From positions 2,749,501 through 2,813,500 of the forward strand of contig NZ_CP090003.1 of assembly GCF_021390195.1 (NCBI RefSeq): a stretch of 64,000 bases of DNA. Reading direction: 5' to 3'. The DNA is from Flagellimonas sp. CMM7. Its GTDB lineage: Bacteria > Bacteroidota > Bacteroidia > Flavobacteriales > Flavobacteriaceae. The notes below the pieces were generated by a model. It was not told where the DNA came from, did no database searches, and worked only from the letters and a program-made list of their open reading frames with translations. Below, in pieces: positions 55,601 through 64,000 of this stretch (position 1 is the stretch's first letter; each line of letters starts with the position of its first letter). A program made the position numbers and the translations under genes.

Positions 55601-57388
55601 TCAGTTTACAGAAATCACTTTTCTTGTTGAGATTGGTTCGCCAGAGGCTGTGAATCCTTCTAGGCAGATTTCATAATTTCCACTAACATCGGAAGTGAAA
55701 AAATCTATCACTGTTTTGTTGCCCTTCAATTCTAGATTTGGTTCCCATAGTAATTGATATCTAAAATCTAATATTCTATCTGTATCAGGCTTGGTTTCCT
55801 CAGTGTATTTTTGATTAAAGTATTTTTTTATTGGTAGTGGCTTAAATAAATCAAAATTAACCCTATGGTCTCCATTATATGGAGAAACAAAATCCCCGTC
55901 AATGGTTTCAATATCGATTACTCCTTGGAAAATTTTTGAACCAAGAACATATTTATCTCTTAAAAAACTGATACTTCTTACGTTTCTTGCATTGTATCCC
56001 AAAAGGTGGTCATGATTCTGAACCGGAATACCGTCAACAACTACCAAAGGTGAAAAATCAGGTTTAATGTAAAAATCATAATCATTCTCTTTAACTTGAA
56101 AGGTATATTCACCCTTCCCAATTCTTTTGGACCAGACCAATTCTATTACCTCAACCAAGGTTTCTCTAATTGTTGAAAAACGAGTGTAGTCATCTAAGAT
56201 GTAGGTGTTCATAATATCTTTATAAACAGGAATAACGGTAGGTGTAGGCTTTAAGGAATCTGGTTTTATGGAAAAGTAACTGTTTTCAATCTGATTATGG
56301 ACACTTCTTTCAACAATCATATCTCTCATTTCGGGTGTTATCTCGAATCTATTGAATGTTAAACCTGAATAATCCATAGGACTATCAGAATCCAGTTTTA
56401 TCGTATACTTCTGTCGAGCTTCCCCTAAAACCTGCACAAATGCTTTGGTTCCATTATAAGCTTTTTCTAAACTCACTAAAAAGACGCCGTTTTTGTCCGT
56501 AGTAACAACTTTTAAATCATATCCATTTTTCTCTGGAATGGACAGAGCAATGTTTACATTATCAACAGGGCTTATAGTATCTTTTGGTAAAACCTTGCCT
56601 GAGATAAGCTCGCCTCTAAATTCAGGAAGATAAATGTGATTTTTTACTTTCTCTTTCTTACTCTGAAGAGAACGGAACGCTTTTGAAGTAAGCATTAAAG
56701 GTTTTTCAATAGTATCTATATTTCTTACAGAAAGGGAGTATGTGCCACCGGAATACGTCTTTGTAACATCTTCAAGTTTTAAGGAAACCTTTGACCTTTT
56801 TTTGAATGTATTTTGATCGACACTTATTTTTATACCTTCGTTATTTGCTTTCGTTGCTGATTGTGTTTTACTGTTTAGTAAACTTCTTGAACTGTTACTG
56901 CTGACAATGCTAGAATCCTTCAGTATTACTTTTTGATCGTTTTGATAGGGATTGATTATGGCGATTTCTCCTTGAAAAAAATTGTTTTTACTTCCATTTT
57001 TCATCCATTGCGTATAACCGATAAGTTTATAATTTCCAGATTTTACTGTAGTTGGAATAAAAAAATCTCCTTGTCCAGAACTGTTTTCTAAACGGACTTT
57101 ATGTCTGAACACGGACTCTTTATCCTCGCCCACCAGTTCTATGTATACAATTTTACTTAGGTTGCTTAAACCGTTGTTGTCTGAATTGAGATTATACACT
57201 TTATAGTATAAATATTCTCCAGTAAACAGTAAAGTACTGTTATAGTGAATAAAAACCTTTTCTTGGTGAATATTTAAATAATCTATATCCTCTGAGTTAT
57301 CCAGCTTTGCCGATTGTGCAAATATGCAGAGTGTCCCCGTAAAAAGAATAAAGGTGAAAATTAGGATATGTTTTTTTATTAACTCCAT
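55601..57388 (-). CDS. MG2-like and TonB-plug-like protein without a barrel
   Basis: A 595-residue secreted protein (start ATG 57388, signal peptide ending near CIFAQ). Residues about 40-150 resemble an alpha-2-macroglobulin MG2 domain (EKVFIHYNSTLLFTGEYLYY, VKSGNYKLIGYTQWMKNGS). A second beta domain with GVFLVSLEKAYNGTK follows near 300, and residues about 445-505 resemble a TonB-receptor plug (PLVVVDGIPVQNHDHLLGYN, then VLGSKIFQGVIDIETIDG) but no barrel follows. It starts two bases after the DUF4249 stop. It is probably a periplasmic or surface partner of the TonB receptor. Confidence 0.78.
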   Translation of the reverse strand: MELIKKHILIFTFILFTGTLCIFAQSAKLDNSEDIDYLNIHQEKVFIHYNSTLLFTGEYLYYKVYNLNSDNNGLSNLSKIVYIELVGEDKESVFRHKVRLENSSGQGDFFIPTTVKSGNYKLIGYTQWMKNGSKNNFFQGEIAIINPYQNDQKVILKDSSIVSSNSSRSLLNSKTQSATKANNEGIKISVDQNTFKKRSKVSLKLEDVTKTYSGGTYSLSVRNIDTIEKPLMLTSKAFRSLQSKKEKVKNHIYLPEFRGELISGKVLPKDTISPVDNVNIALSIPEKNGYDLKVVTTDKNGVFLVSLEKAYNGTKAFVQVLGEARQKYTIKLDSDSPMDYSGLTFNRFEITPEMRDMIVERSVHNQIENSYFSIKPDSLKPTPTVIPVYKDIMNTYILDDYTRFSTIRETLVEVIELVWSKRIGKGEYTFQVKENDYDFYIKPDFSPLVVVDGIPVQNHDHLLGYNARNVRSISFLRDKYVLGSKIFQGVIDIETIDGDFVSPYNGDHRVNFDLFKPLPIKKYFNQKYTEETKPDTDRILDFRYQLLWEPNLELKGNKTVIDFFTSDVSGNYEICLEGFTASGEPISTRKVISVN

Positions 57389-57390
57389 TA

Positions 57391-58569
57391 TCAATCTATC
57401 CAAAAGTCGGGAATTGTGCTACTTCCAAGTACAGTGCAATCGCCACAGATTCTGGGCACCAGTTTATAAATACCTTCTGAAGCATCTGCAGGCTCATGCG
57501 GTCCGGTATATTTTGAGACATTGAACCTAATGGCACCAAACAGCTCACCAAGAATTGGGGTCGTAATTCTACAATCATCAGGATAAGTGGGTACAAGATC
57601 TTCTGGAAAAAAATCTTCGTGATTAAAAAATATTCTCTCTGTATCTACGGACGATACATCAAAAAAACCAATCACTTTTTCTTTGGGGTCATTCTGAGAA
57701 GTTATATTCCCATTAAAAAACCCTGGTTGATTTTCAGAGAAAATGCTCTCTAATCCAGAAAATTCATTGAGGGTAGTGTAAAAAGAATGGGCTTCTCTTG
57801 ATATTACATACTGTCTTACCAAAATACTATATCGATGTCCAATGATATAGTCAAACCTATCAAGAAAACGAACGGGAAAACGTGTTAGTCGATCTTCCGA
57901 GAACCCCGTGGTATTTCCCAAAATAATATTTAGCGAGTTCACAGTATTGTAGCATACCTGTTCTTCTCTGGGCCTTGGTACAAGCTCATAAATGTCCGGG
58001 TTTTCTGAAATTGCCACTAAATCTTGTGGATTCCATCGTGGCGCAACAATCTTATACGTTTCCTCATAATCATACCTATAGTATTGTGATTCGCCTTGTG
58101 GGTCAAACGTATCTACTAAAATAGCAACACCCTCCACATTTTGGTCATTATTCTCCACTGAGGCATACAAGTTATCTATTGAGGTGTCTTTAGGAAGAAC
58201 TACGGGTTTGGAAATGTACGAACTCCCTTCACTGGTGGTTAAGGACAATTGATAATCTACATTTGGTTGTGCACTAAACATAGTGGTCGAAACATATCTG
58301 CCAGGGAGAGTTTCTTCAAAGGTATAATCGTTCCCCATGCTATCACCAATTGTTACTGTGGCATTACTTTCACCGCTAGCGCTTCCTTCTTCAAAACGAA
58401 AAGTGCGATTTAAATGGATGACTTGTTGTTTAAATTCATTGGTTATCAATGCATCAATCACCAGTGCACTCTCAAAATCTTCCGTGGTGGCATCAAATGG
58501 TTCAACACAACCAAAAAATGTACAATTGAGGAGCAATAAAAAGATAAAATGATAATTCTGTTTAAACAT
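57391..58569 (-). CDS. DUF4249 family lipoprotein
   Basis: A 392-residue lipoprotein (lipobox FFGC, Cys21) of the DUF4249 family, which almost always pairs with a TonB receptor. The mature start CVEPFDATTEDFESALVIDA, the Ig-like region AQPNVDYQLSLTTSEGSSYI and the C-terminal FNVSKYTGPHEPADASEGIY, plus a CGDC motif near the end, fit the family. It probably acts as the SusD-like substrate-binding partner at the cell surface. It lies 21 bp after the receptor gene. Confidence 0.9.
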   Translation of the reverse strand: MFKQNYHFIFLLLLNCTFFGCVEPFDATTEDFESALVIDALITNEFKQQVIHLNRTFRFEEGSASGESNATVTIGDSMGNDYTFEETLPGRYVSTTMFSAQPNVDYQLSLTTSEGSSYISKPVVLPKDTSIDNLYASVENNDQNVEGVAILVDTFDPQGESQYYRYDYEETYKIVAPRWNPQDLVAISENPDIYELVPRPREEQVCYNTVNSLNIILGNTTGFSEDRLTRFPVRFLDRFDYIIGHRYSILVRQYVISREAHSFYTTLNEFSGLESIFSENQPGFFNGNITSQNDPKEKVIGFFDVSSVDTERIFFNHEDFFPEDLVPTYPDDCRITTPILGELFGAIRFNVSKYTGPHEPADASEGIYKLVPRICGDCTVLGSSTIPDFWID

Positions 58570-58590
58570 TTGTTTGTATCCTGATTGTCT

Positions 58591-61356
58591 TTAAAATTTG
58601 AAATTATAGGTTATTGTTGGTATTGGAATTGAAAAAATTGAACTTTTGAATGCTTTTATTTCGCCACTTTCCGTAATAAAAAAAACAGAATATGGATTAT
58701 TTCTACCTAGTACATTATATATTGAAATATTCCAAAAGCTATGTGCCAGTTTCTTTAATTTGTGATTCCCCTCAACATTAAAACTTAGATCCAATCTATA
58801 ATAATCTGGAATCCTGAATTTGTTTCGATCACTATAAAAAGCATAGTCTGCCCCTCTAAACGTATAACTACCTATAGGATAAGTTACTGGTCTTCCTGTC
58901 TGATAAACAAAATTGGTAGAGAGGCTAAAGCGTTTGGTGAATTTATAGTTTGCAACAAGACTTATATCATGCGGTTTGTCAAAGTTAGTGGGAAAGTATT
59001 CTCCGTTATTCACCAATTCCTCAGCAAACTCACTATCTAGTTTAATAAAAGATCTTGAGTATGTATAACCCAACCATCCATTAAGTTTTCCTCTATTTTT
59101 CCTAACCAAAAACTCTACACCATAGGCTTTTCCCTCGCCTTGCAATACTTCGGTCTCTATTGTCTCATTCAACAAAAGATCTGCACCCACTTTAAAGTCA
59201 AGATTGTTTTTGGATTTCTTAAAATAGCCCTCCAAGCTCACTTCAAAATTGCTATCATCAAAATTTTTGAACAACCCTAATGAATATTGGTTTGCACGTT
59301 GAGGTTCAATATTTAGATCAGAGAGTTTCCAGGTATCAATGGGAGAGACTGTTGTATTGTTGGATAATGTATGTATATATTGAAACGTACTATTGTATGC
59401 AGCCTTAACAGAAAAATCTTCTGCTAAAAAATATCTTCCGGAAACACGAACTTCGGGCCCAGAATAGGTTTTAATTATTTCGTTGTTGCCAAATTCAATA
59501 TTGTCAACAAAAGTTCCTTCATCTAGTGGCAATCCTTCCTGATAAGTTCGCTGAGTGGATTTTCCTAATGCAAAATAAACAGAATACCTAAACCCTAAAT
59601 CAAGTAATAATTTTTCATTTACTTTATAGGTGTCCGATAAGAATATTGCAGATTCTAAAGCTTTTTCCCTTGGAATACTCAAGGGCTCAACAATGGATTC
59701 AGAGCCTTCAGGGTCAATGTCTCCTGGATTTACCAAATAGAGTTTTGATGAAATTCCGTAGTTAAATTTGTGGGCGACACTATGTGAATACCTCATTTTT
59801 AACTTCAGCTCTGTTTCGTTGACCCTGTAGCCCAACCGAAAGTCAGTATCCGCATCACCATCAAAATCTATATTGAACCTATACTCACTATTTGCCAAGA
59901 TTAAATCCCCCGAGTTCTTTTCATTAAACCTGTGATTCCATTTTACAGAAAACAACCTGTTGCTATAATTGTATAGAGAATCTGATGTTATACTAAAAGC
60001 ATCCTTACTATAATAGCCTGTGGCCCGAATTTCATTCTTCTCATTAATTTTATGATTGTACTTTAATATGAAATCATAAAATGAAGCTTGGCTATCTTTT
60101 AAGGATTCCTCATCCAAAGATCTAAGGATCCAGTCTGAATATGAACTTCTGCCACCGACCAAGAGTCCAGATTTTTCTTTAACAATGGGTATTTGGAGTG
60201 CTATATTGTTGGTGACAGGTCCTACAGATGCTTCGCCTGCAAATTTCTCTGTATTGGCGTCCTTGTTGGTAATCTCAAAAACAGAAGACAAACGTCCCCC
60301 ATATTCTGCAGGAATACTTCCTTTGTAAATTTTAAGGTCTTCTGCGGTAAAAGGATTTAACGCTTGGAAAATGCCGAAAAAATGAGTTGGATTATATATT
60401 ACGGCATCATCCATGAGAACCAGGTTTTGATCTGCGTTTCCGCCTCTTACATTAAAACCAGTAGCTCCTTCTCCTACGGTGCTGATTCCCGGTAAAGTGG
60501 TTGCAACTTTTAAAAGGTTTCGTTCTCCAAGCACAACAGGGACATTCTTGGTTTCCTCAGCTGATACTTCCGTGGTTCCCATAACGGCTTCTTCCACGTT
60601 TTTGGCCAAATCTGCACTAACCACCACTTCCTCCAATCGTTCTACACTCTCATTTAGCTGAAAATTAAGCTCCCCATCATTATATATTATAACATTCTTA
60701 CGCATGGGCTGAATTCCAAGTGAACTCGTCTCAACAATATTTAACCCTGGGGGCAACTCAATTTTATAGAAGCCAGAAGCATCTGTAACAGTTCCTATCT
60801 TTCTATTCTTAGCAACAACAGAAAGATTGGGGATAGGCTCATTGGTTTTTTTATTTTGCACGTAGCCACTAAGAACAAAGCTTTTTCTTTCTGTTATATG
60901 TGCTCTGCCAATCCTAACGGTTTCCACCTCACCTCTTTCCAGAGCATCATCTCTGGTTAAAAATATTGCATTATTGACTACTGTATTTTCCGATTCCTCT
61001 ACCTTGATTGATTTCTCTAGGTTTCCAAAAAAACCGGGTGGTAATTCATCATAGATGATGTTATTTTTAATCAATGCAATCTTCTTGTCTTTTAGAATGT
61101 AGAAATTGATAACCGTTCCATTAAAAACATTTTCCAGTATGTTCTGAATGGCGACATTTTCATAGTCCCCAGAAACTGTTTCAGTACCCAACCAATCTGG
61201 TGCATAGTAAAAGCGATATTCCGTTAATTCTTCTATTTCTTTTAGAACATCAACGATTGGGGCTTTTTCAAAAGTCATGGTGACCTTAATCGAGTCATTC
61301 TGGGCGATGGTCAATTCAAAACCTAGCAGTAATATTATGGTCAGAACACACCTCAT
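58591..61356 (-). CDS. TonB-dependent receptor with STN and carboxypeptidase-like domains
   Basis: A 921-residue outer-membrane receptor. After the signal peptide (cleavage near TIAQ) come a secretin/TonB short N-terminal (STN) domain at about 22-92 (VTMTFEKAPIVDVLKEIEEL), a carboxypeptidase-D regulatory-like domain at about 150-225 (SGYVQNKKTNEPIPNLSVVA), a plug with NVRGGNADQNLVLMDDAVIY near 300, and a barrel ending in TITYNFKF. An STN domain normally signals to an inner-membrane anti-sigma factor, but no sigma/anti-sigma pair is present in the window. It overlaps the gene before it by four bases. Confidence 0.95.
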   Translation of the reverse strand: MRCVLTIILLLGFELTIAQNDSIKVTMTFEKAPIVDVLKEIEELTEYRFYYAPDWLGTETVSGDYENVAIQNILENVFNGTVINFYILKDKKIALIKNNIIYDELPPGFFGNLEKSIKVEESENTVVNNAIFLTRDDALERGEVETVRIGRAHITERKSFVLSGYVQNKKTNEPIPNLSVVAKNRKIGTVTDASGFYKIELPPGLNIVETSSLGIQPMRKNVIIYNDGELNFQLNESVERLEEVVVSADLAKNVEEAVMGTTEVSAEETKNVPVVLGERNLLKVATTLPGISTVGEGATGFNVRGGNADQNLVLMDDAVIYNPTHFFGIFQALNPFTAEDLKIYKGSIPAEYGGRLSSVFEITNKDANTEKFAGEASVGPVTNNIALQIPIVKEKSGLLVGGRSSYSDWILRSLDEESLKDSQASFYDFILKYNHKINEKNEIRATGYYSKDAFSITSDSLYNYSNRLFSVKWNHRFNEKNSGDLILANSEYRFNIDFDGDADTDFRLGYRVNETELKLKMRYSHSVAHKFNYGISSKLYLVNPGDIDPEGSESIVEPLSIPREKALESAIFLSDTYKVNEKLLLDLGFRYSVYFALGKSTQRTYQEGLPLDEGTFVDNIEFGNNEIIKTYSGPEVRVSGRYFLAEDFSVKAAYNSTFQYIHTLSNNTTVSPIDTWKLSDLNIEPQRANQYSLGLFKNFDDSNFEVSLEGYFKKSKNNLDFKVGADLLLNETIETEVLQGEGKAYGVEFLVRKNRGKLNGWLGYTYSRSFIKLDSEFAEELVNNGEYFPTNFDKPHDISLVANYKFTKRFSLSTNFVYQTGRPVTYPIGSYTFRGADYAFYSDRNKFRIPDYYRLDLSFNVEGNHKLKKLAHSFWNISIYNVLGRNNPYSVFFITESGEIKAFKSSIFSIPIPTITYNFKF

Positions 61357-62132
61357 TTACTATTGGAGGTGTTTAATTGATGGATTCTTTTGGCAAGAGA
61401 AACTAAATGCTGACGGTAATTTGATTTAGGAAATGTTTTCTTGGAAAATAGTTCAATCTGTTTTTTATACTCAGGAAATACTTTGATGAAGTCTTTTCTC
61501 TTGCTGATGGGGAAATAGTTGTTGTTATAAAAAAGAATGTTGAAATTTCTACTTTTAAACTCATAATAAATGGTATTCTTTCCTTTTCGTACAAACCTTT
61601 TCTTTTGATGTTTTTCCAATAGTTGAAAGTCAGGATTTTCATAAAGGACTTCATGAAAACCTGAAACATTGGAGGCTAGTGATAAACTATCATGTATATT
61701 GATAAATAATTGATTGTCAACGGTAAACCGCTCAATTTTGCTCTTTATAGGCTGTAAAAGGATAATTCTTGAACCATTTTTAAGATTTAGCACAACAAGA
61801 TCTTCATCCAAATCGTACTTCATTTCTAACCCGGAATAGTAATTTTTATCATAAACGATAGAACCTGGTAGGAAGTCGGTAGTTTTATAAAACTTGTGGT
61901 ATTCATTAATTACCTTATACTTTTCAATATAACCAATACCATTGTACAACGCGGTGTTCTCAACGCCCACCAACTCATCAAACCACTCATGGTAGTTATC
62001 ATTGGATTTAACCTGACCGAAAACGAAAGAAAAACATGAAACATAAAACAACGGAATACACGCTATCAGCCTTTTTTCATGCAATAATTGATAAGCGTTA
62101 AAAAAAAACATGGTTGCCGTGTTAAAAATCAT
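61353..62132 (-). CDS. Hypothetical secreted protein, first gene of the TonB/DUF4249 operon
   Basis: A 259-residue protein with an N-terminal signal sequence (hydrophobic IACIPLFYVSCFSFVFG, cleavage after VFGQ about residue 40). ATG 62132 is used; ATG 62111 would give a shorter and equally plausible signal peptide. The mature part is beta-rich (YYSGLEMKYDLDEDLVVLNL) and the C-terminus is helical and basic. No family recognised. Its stop overlaps the start of the TonB receptor by four bases, so it is translationally coupled to it and probably works with it. Confidence 0.72.
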   Translation of the reverse strand: MIFNTATMFFFNAYQLLHEKRLIACIPLFYVSCFSFVFGQVKSNDNYHEWFDELVGVENTALYNGIGYIEKYKVINEYHKFYKTTDFLPGSIVYDKNYYSGLEMKYDLDEDLVVLNLKNGSRIILLQPIKSKIERFTVDNQLFINIHDSLSLASNVSGFHEVLYENPDFQLLEKHQKKRFVRKGKNTIYYEFKSRNFNILFYNNNYFPISKRKDFIKVFPEYKKQIELFSKKTFPKSNYRQHLVSLAKRIHQLNTSNSK

Positions 62133-62134
62133 AT

Positions 62135-62152
62135 CATGAATATATATTCATG
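62135..62152. promoter_or_regulatory. Perfect 18-bp palindrome before the TonB/DUF4249 operon
   Basis: CATGAATATATATTCATG at 62135-62152 is an exact palindrome, two bases upstream of the first gene's ATG. It could be an operator, or the start region may lie further in at 62111. Confidence 0.4.
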
Positions 62153-62203
62153 TATTTGGTTGCCTTAAAAAGAGGTCAATTGTAAAAAGGTTGGTTTAAA
62201 ATT

Positions 62204-62219
62204 AAAGATAATTATCTTT
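62204..62219. promoter_or_regulatory. Perfect 16-bp palindrome upstream of the TonB/DUF4249 operon
   Basis: AAAGATAATTATCTTT at 62204-62219 is an exact palindrome about 70-90 bp upstream of the first gene of the operon. Its core GATAATTATC contains GATAAT half-sites like those in Fur boxes, but overlapping rather than with the normal spacing. A regulatory role is an inference. Confidence 0.4.
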
Positions 62220-62421
62220 TGAAGCCCGCGGCAATTATTTATACTAACGACAAAGTAAGGAGGCAGTTTAACATGATAACATCGACAAAGCCAATTAAAT
62301 CAGTAAGTTATTGAAGTGTAATGATGTTTTTTGAGGAATTGAAAATTCAAATGAACCACATAAACCCATGGTGAGTATTATGGTTAAATATGAACCATTT
62401 TGACATTTTTTAGCAGAAAAG

Positions 62422-63330
62422 TCACTCTTCCTTTCTGTATTGGAACATCCAGTCATAAATAGACATATCAAACGGGCTGTAATCAGCACTTTCCGTTCCT
62501 CTACCAGTATTGCTATACGTTTGTGTCCATGAGTCATGACCTATGTTGGGGTATATGGTAACTTTTGCTAAAAATAAAGGATCGTTCTCATTTATTGCTT
62601 CTACCATAGGAACCGAACCGTTTTGAGTAAAAGCACTTATGACATCGTCTTCGGCGCCATGAAAGGCCCAAACAGGTACTTTAGAAAGGTTGTCAACTTG
62701 TGATGGGTCACCTGATCCACAAATGGGGACCATGGCGGTAGCAAAGCCATCATTGCCATTTTGGCCTACATAAGACCAACAGCCTCTACCACCCATACTT
62801 AATCCGGTCAGGTAAATTCTTGTATTGTTTATTCTATAGTTGCGGAGAAGATGGCGTATGAAGCCATTAACTAAAGACGGTGACCAACTACCAGAACTTA
62901 TTTGAGGTGATGCAACAATACAAGGGAATCTAGGATTCCATCGATTGGATTCAATCAAAAAAGGAGGGCCATGCACCAACACTTTTTCCAAATCGTTTGC
63001 ATCTTGAAAACTATTTCCTCTTTCCCCACCTCCATGCAGAAAAACAATTAAAGGATAGTCCATGTTATCATCATCATAACCGCTGGGCGTATAAATGTAA
63101 TGCCCAAGTGGTGACAATAAATCTGTAACAGGTTTAGCAATATGCTGTCCACCTTGATCTTCAGGTAAGCCTGTTAAACCTGTAAATTCGGAATCCAAAA
63201 GTATGTTAGTGGTTTCAACAACAACTTCATCATCATGAGGGCCACTTATTGGTGCAGGTAGTTTCTCATCTCCCTTTGAGCATGAAATTAAAGCGACTAT
63301 AAATAGTAGTATAAATCGCTTCTTTTTCAT
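62422..63330 (-). CDS. Alpha/beta-hydrolase esterase lipoprotein
   Basis: A 302-residue lipoprotein (lipobox ALISC, Cys17) with an esterase/prolyl-oligopeptidase-type hydrolase domain. The oxyanion segment is FLHGGGERG near 100, the nucleophile Ser178 lies in GLSMGG, the acid is Asp228 or Asp229 in HGAEDDVIS and His265 is in NIGHDSW. Such surface esterases often remove acyl groups from carbohydrates or split phenolic esters; the substrate is not known. It is separated from the TonB operon by about 290 bp that contain the two palindromes and little else. Confidence 0.88.
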   Translation of the reverse strand: MKKKRFILLFIVALISCSKGDEKLPAPISGPHDDEVVVETTNILLDSEFTGLTGLPEDQGGQHIAKPVTDLLSPLGHYIYTPSGYDDDNMDYPLIVFLHGGGERGNSFQDANDLEKVLVHGPPFLIESNRWNPRFPCIVASPQISSGSWSPSLVNGFIRHLLRNYRINNTRIYLTGLSMGGRGCWSYVGQNGNDGFATAMVPICGSGDPSQVDNLSKVPVWAFHGAEDDVISAFTQNGSVPMVEAINENDPLFLAKVTIYPNIGHDSWTQTYSNTGRGTESADYSPFDMSIYDWMFQYRKEE

Positions 63331-63395
63331 TACAAATAGATTTAGAATTTGGTACGTCTAAAAATACAATGGAAAGGTGTCCAAAACAAATAGTA

Positions 63396-64000
63396 TTACT
63401 CTTCTTCCACAGTAAACTCTCGAATTGCCTGGTTTGGTTCCATAATGTTGTATCCTTTCCAAAACTCTGAATTATAAGAAGATAGGTAAGTGGCTTTAAC
63501 GGTTTCATCCTCTTTCAACTCTTCAAAACTTGCTTTTGGGATGGTTTTGGAGTCAAAAACTACCATTTCAAATTTTTCTGTATTGTAATTAACGATATCC
63601 AGAGCAAGCGATAATTCGTTTTGCTTTCTTCGGCCTTTTACATGTTTGTTTTTTTCAATCACTTTTAACGGACGGTCCACTCCCATTTTACGACCAAAGG
63701 TCAAGGTCATAAATTTGAGATCATATTTATCTGTTCCGTATTTGGAGAATACGGTGGTCCCGTTATATGTTTGTTCGCTATAACTAAAGCCCAATAATTT
63801 GATGCTTTTTATAGTTTTTACATTTTCATAGTCTATGCGCATAATGGCAAAATCCTCTATATTCACGAAGAGCGTGCCCTTAAAATCAGCTCTTCCTGAA
63901 GGTTCATACCCAATTACGTATACGCCTTGGTTTTCAAGTTCAGAATAACCTAAAAGCTCAAAATCATATCGGTTAAGTTTCTTGGCCACATCCAATTTTG
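63396..64000 (-). CDS. Hypothetical secreted protein (carboxypeptidase-like regulatory-domain type), C-terminal part
   Basis: The last roughly 200 residues of a protein whose start lies beyond the window; the frame is open to base 64000, and a TTG at 63995 is not a real start. The visible part is beta-rich: GYEPSGRADFKGTLFVNIED, then LLGFSYSEQTYNGTTVFSKY, and an ending MEPNQAIREFTVEEE. This pattern occurs at the C-termini of flavobacterial secreted proteins that carry an N-terminal carboxypeptidase-D regulatory domain; that domain, if present, is outside the window. It lies 65 bp upstream of the esterase gene, same strand. Confidence 0.6.
   Translation of the reverse strand, partial: KLDVAKKLNRYDFELLGYSELENQGVYVIGYEPSGRADFKGTLFVNIEDFAIMRIDYENVKTIKSIKLLGFSYSEQTYNGTTVFSKYGTDKYDLKFMTLTFGRKMGVDRPLKVIEKNKHVKGRRKQNELSLALDIVNYNTEKFEMVVFDSKTIPKASFEELKEDETVKATYLSSYNSEFWKGYNIMEPNQAIREFTVEEE

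Overview
The window is chromosomal DNA of a member of the Bacteroidetes, most likely a marine Flavobacteriaceae. Reasons: a SusC/SusD pair and a TonB receptor with a DUF4249 partner, many lipoproteins with short lipoboxes, C-minus (zinc-free) forms of L36 and S14, an A+T-rich sequence, a near absence of Shine-Dalgarno sites, and an exact TTTG-N19-TAnnTTTG promoter (the Bacteroidetes primary-sigma consensus) in front of rpsL. I cannot name the genus. No tRNA, rRNA, CRISPR array, transposase or integrase was seen.

Layout. (1) 1-945: the end of a Mur-ligase (mpl) and a small protein gene. (2) 957-10348: a block of genes all on the minus strand, mostly accessory: a hexameric tyrosine-coordinated heme protein beside a Crp/Fnr regulator, a DUF7010-like membrane protein, a metallophosphoesterase lipoprotein, an MFS transporter, an SRPBCC protein, RsgA, a secreted HExxH protein, a beta-lactamase-fold hydrolase, a decayed DHFR-family gene, a BASS-family transporter and a DUF1569 protein. 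(3) 10407-16010, plus strand: radC, a polysaccharide deacetylase-like gene, yjjG (frameshifted by one G in a G6 run), and a lipoprotein/DUF5723/secreted-protein trio. (4) rarA (-), a rhomboid protease (+), rlmB (-). (5) 18937-28854, minus: a susC-susD-surface lipoprotein operon closed by a strong terminator, with a large FG-GAP/UnbV lipoprotein gene behind it. (6) 30089-47250, plus: the ribosomal supercluster rpsL-rpsG-fusA-rpsJ, rplC to rplO, secY-infA-rpmJ-rpsM-rpsK-rpsD-rpoA-rplQ, including rpmD and rpmJ, which are short enough to be missed. (7) 47285-55538: carA, eno, a glycogen-synthase-like gene, gltA, a short secreted protein, and an amidinohydrolase/CtlX pair for arginine or citrulline-type compounds. 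(8) 55601-62132, minus: a tightly packed four-gene TonB-receptor/DUF4249/MG2-plug locus, followed by an esterase lipoprotein and a truncated secreted protein.

How it works together. The supercluster builds the ribosome, the SecYE translocon core and RNA polymerase alpha. Its only three spacers longer than about 20 nt (before rplC, rpsD and rplQ) all fold into hairpins, and one ends in a terminator-like T-tract; they look like ribosomal-protein leaders. The two outer-membrane loci (susCD with its lipoproteins, and the DUF4249 quartet) are separate nutrient-uptake systems with unknown substrates. The most unusual items are the heme protein with a nearby Crp/Fnr-type dyad, the three ribosomal leaders, the barrel-less MG2-plus-plug protein, a surface lipoprotein with an internal duplication, and two genes with single-base homopolymer lesions.
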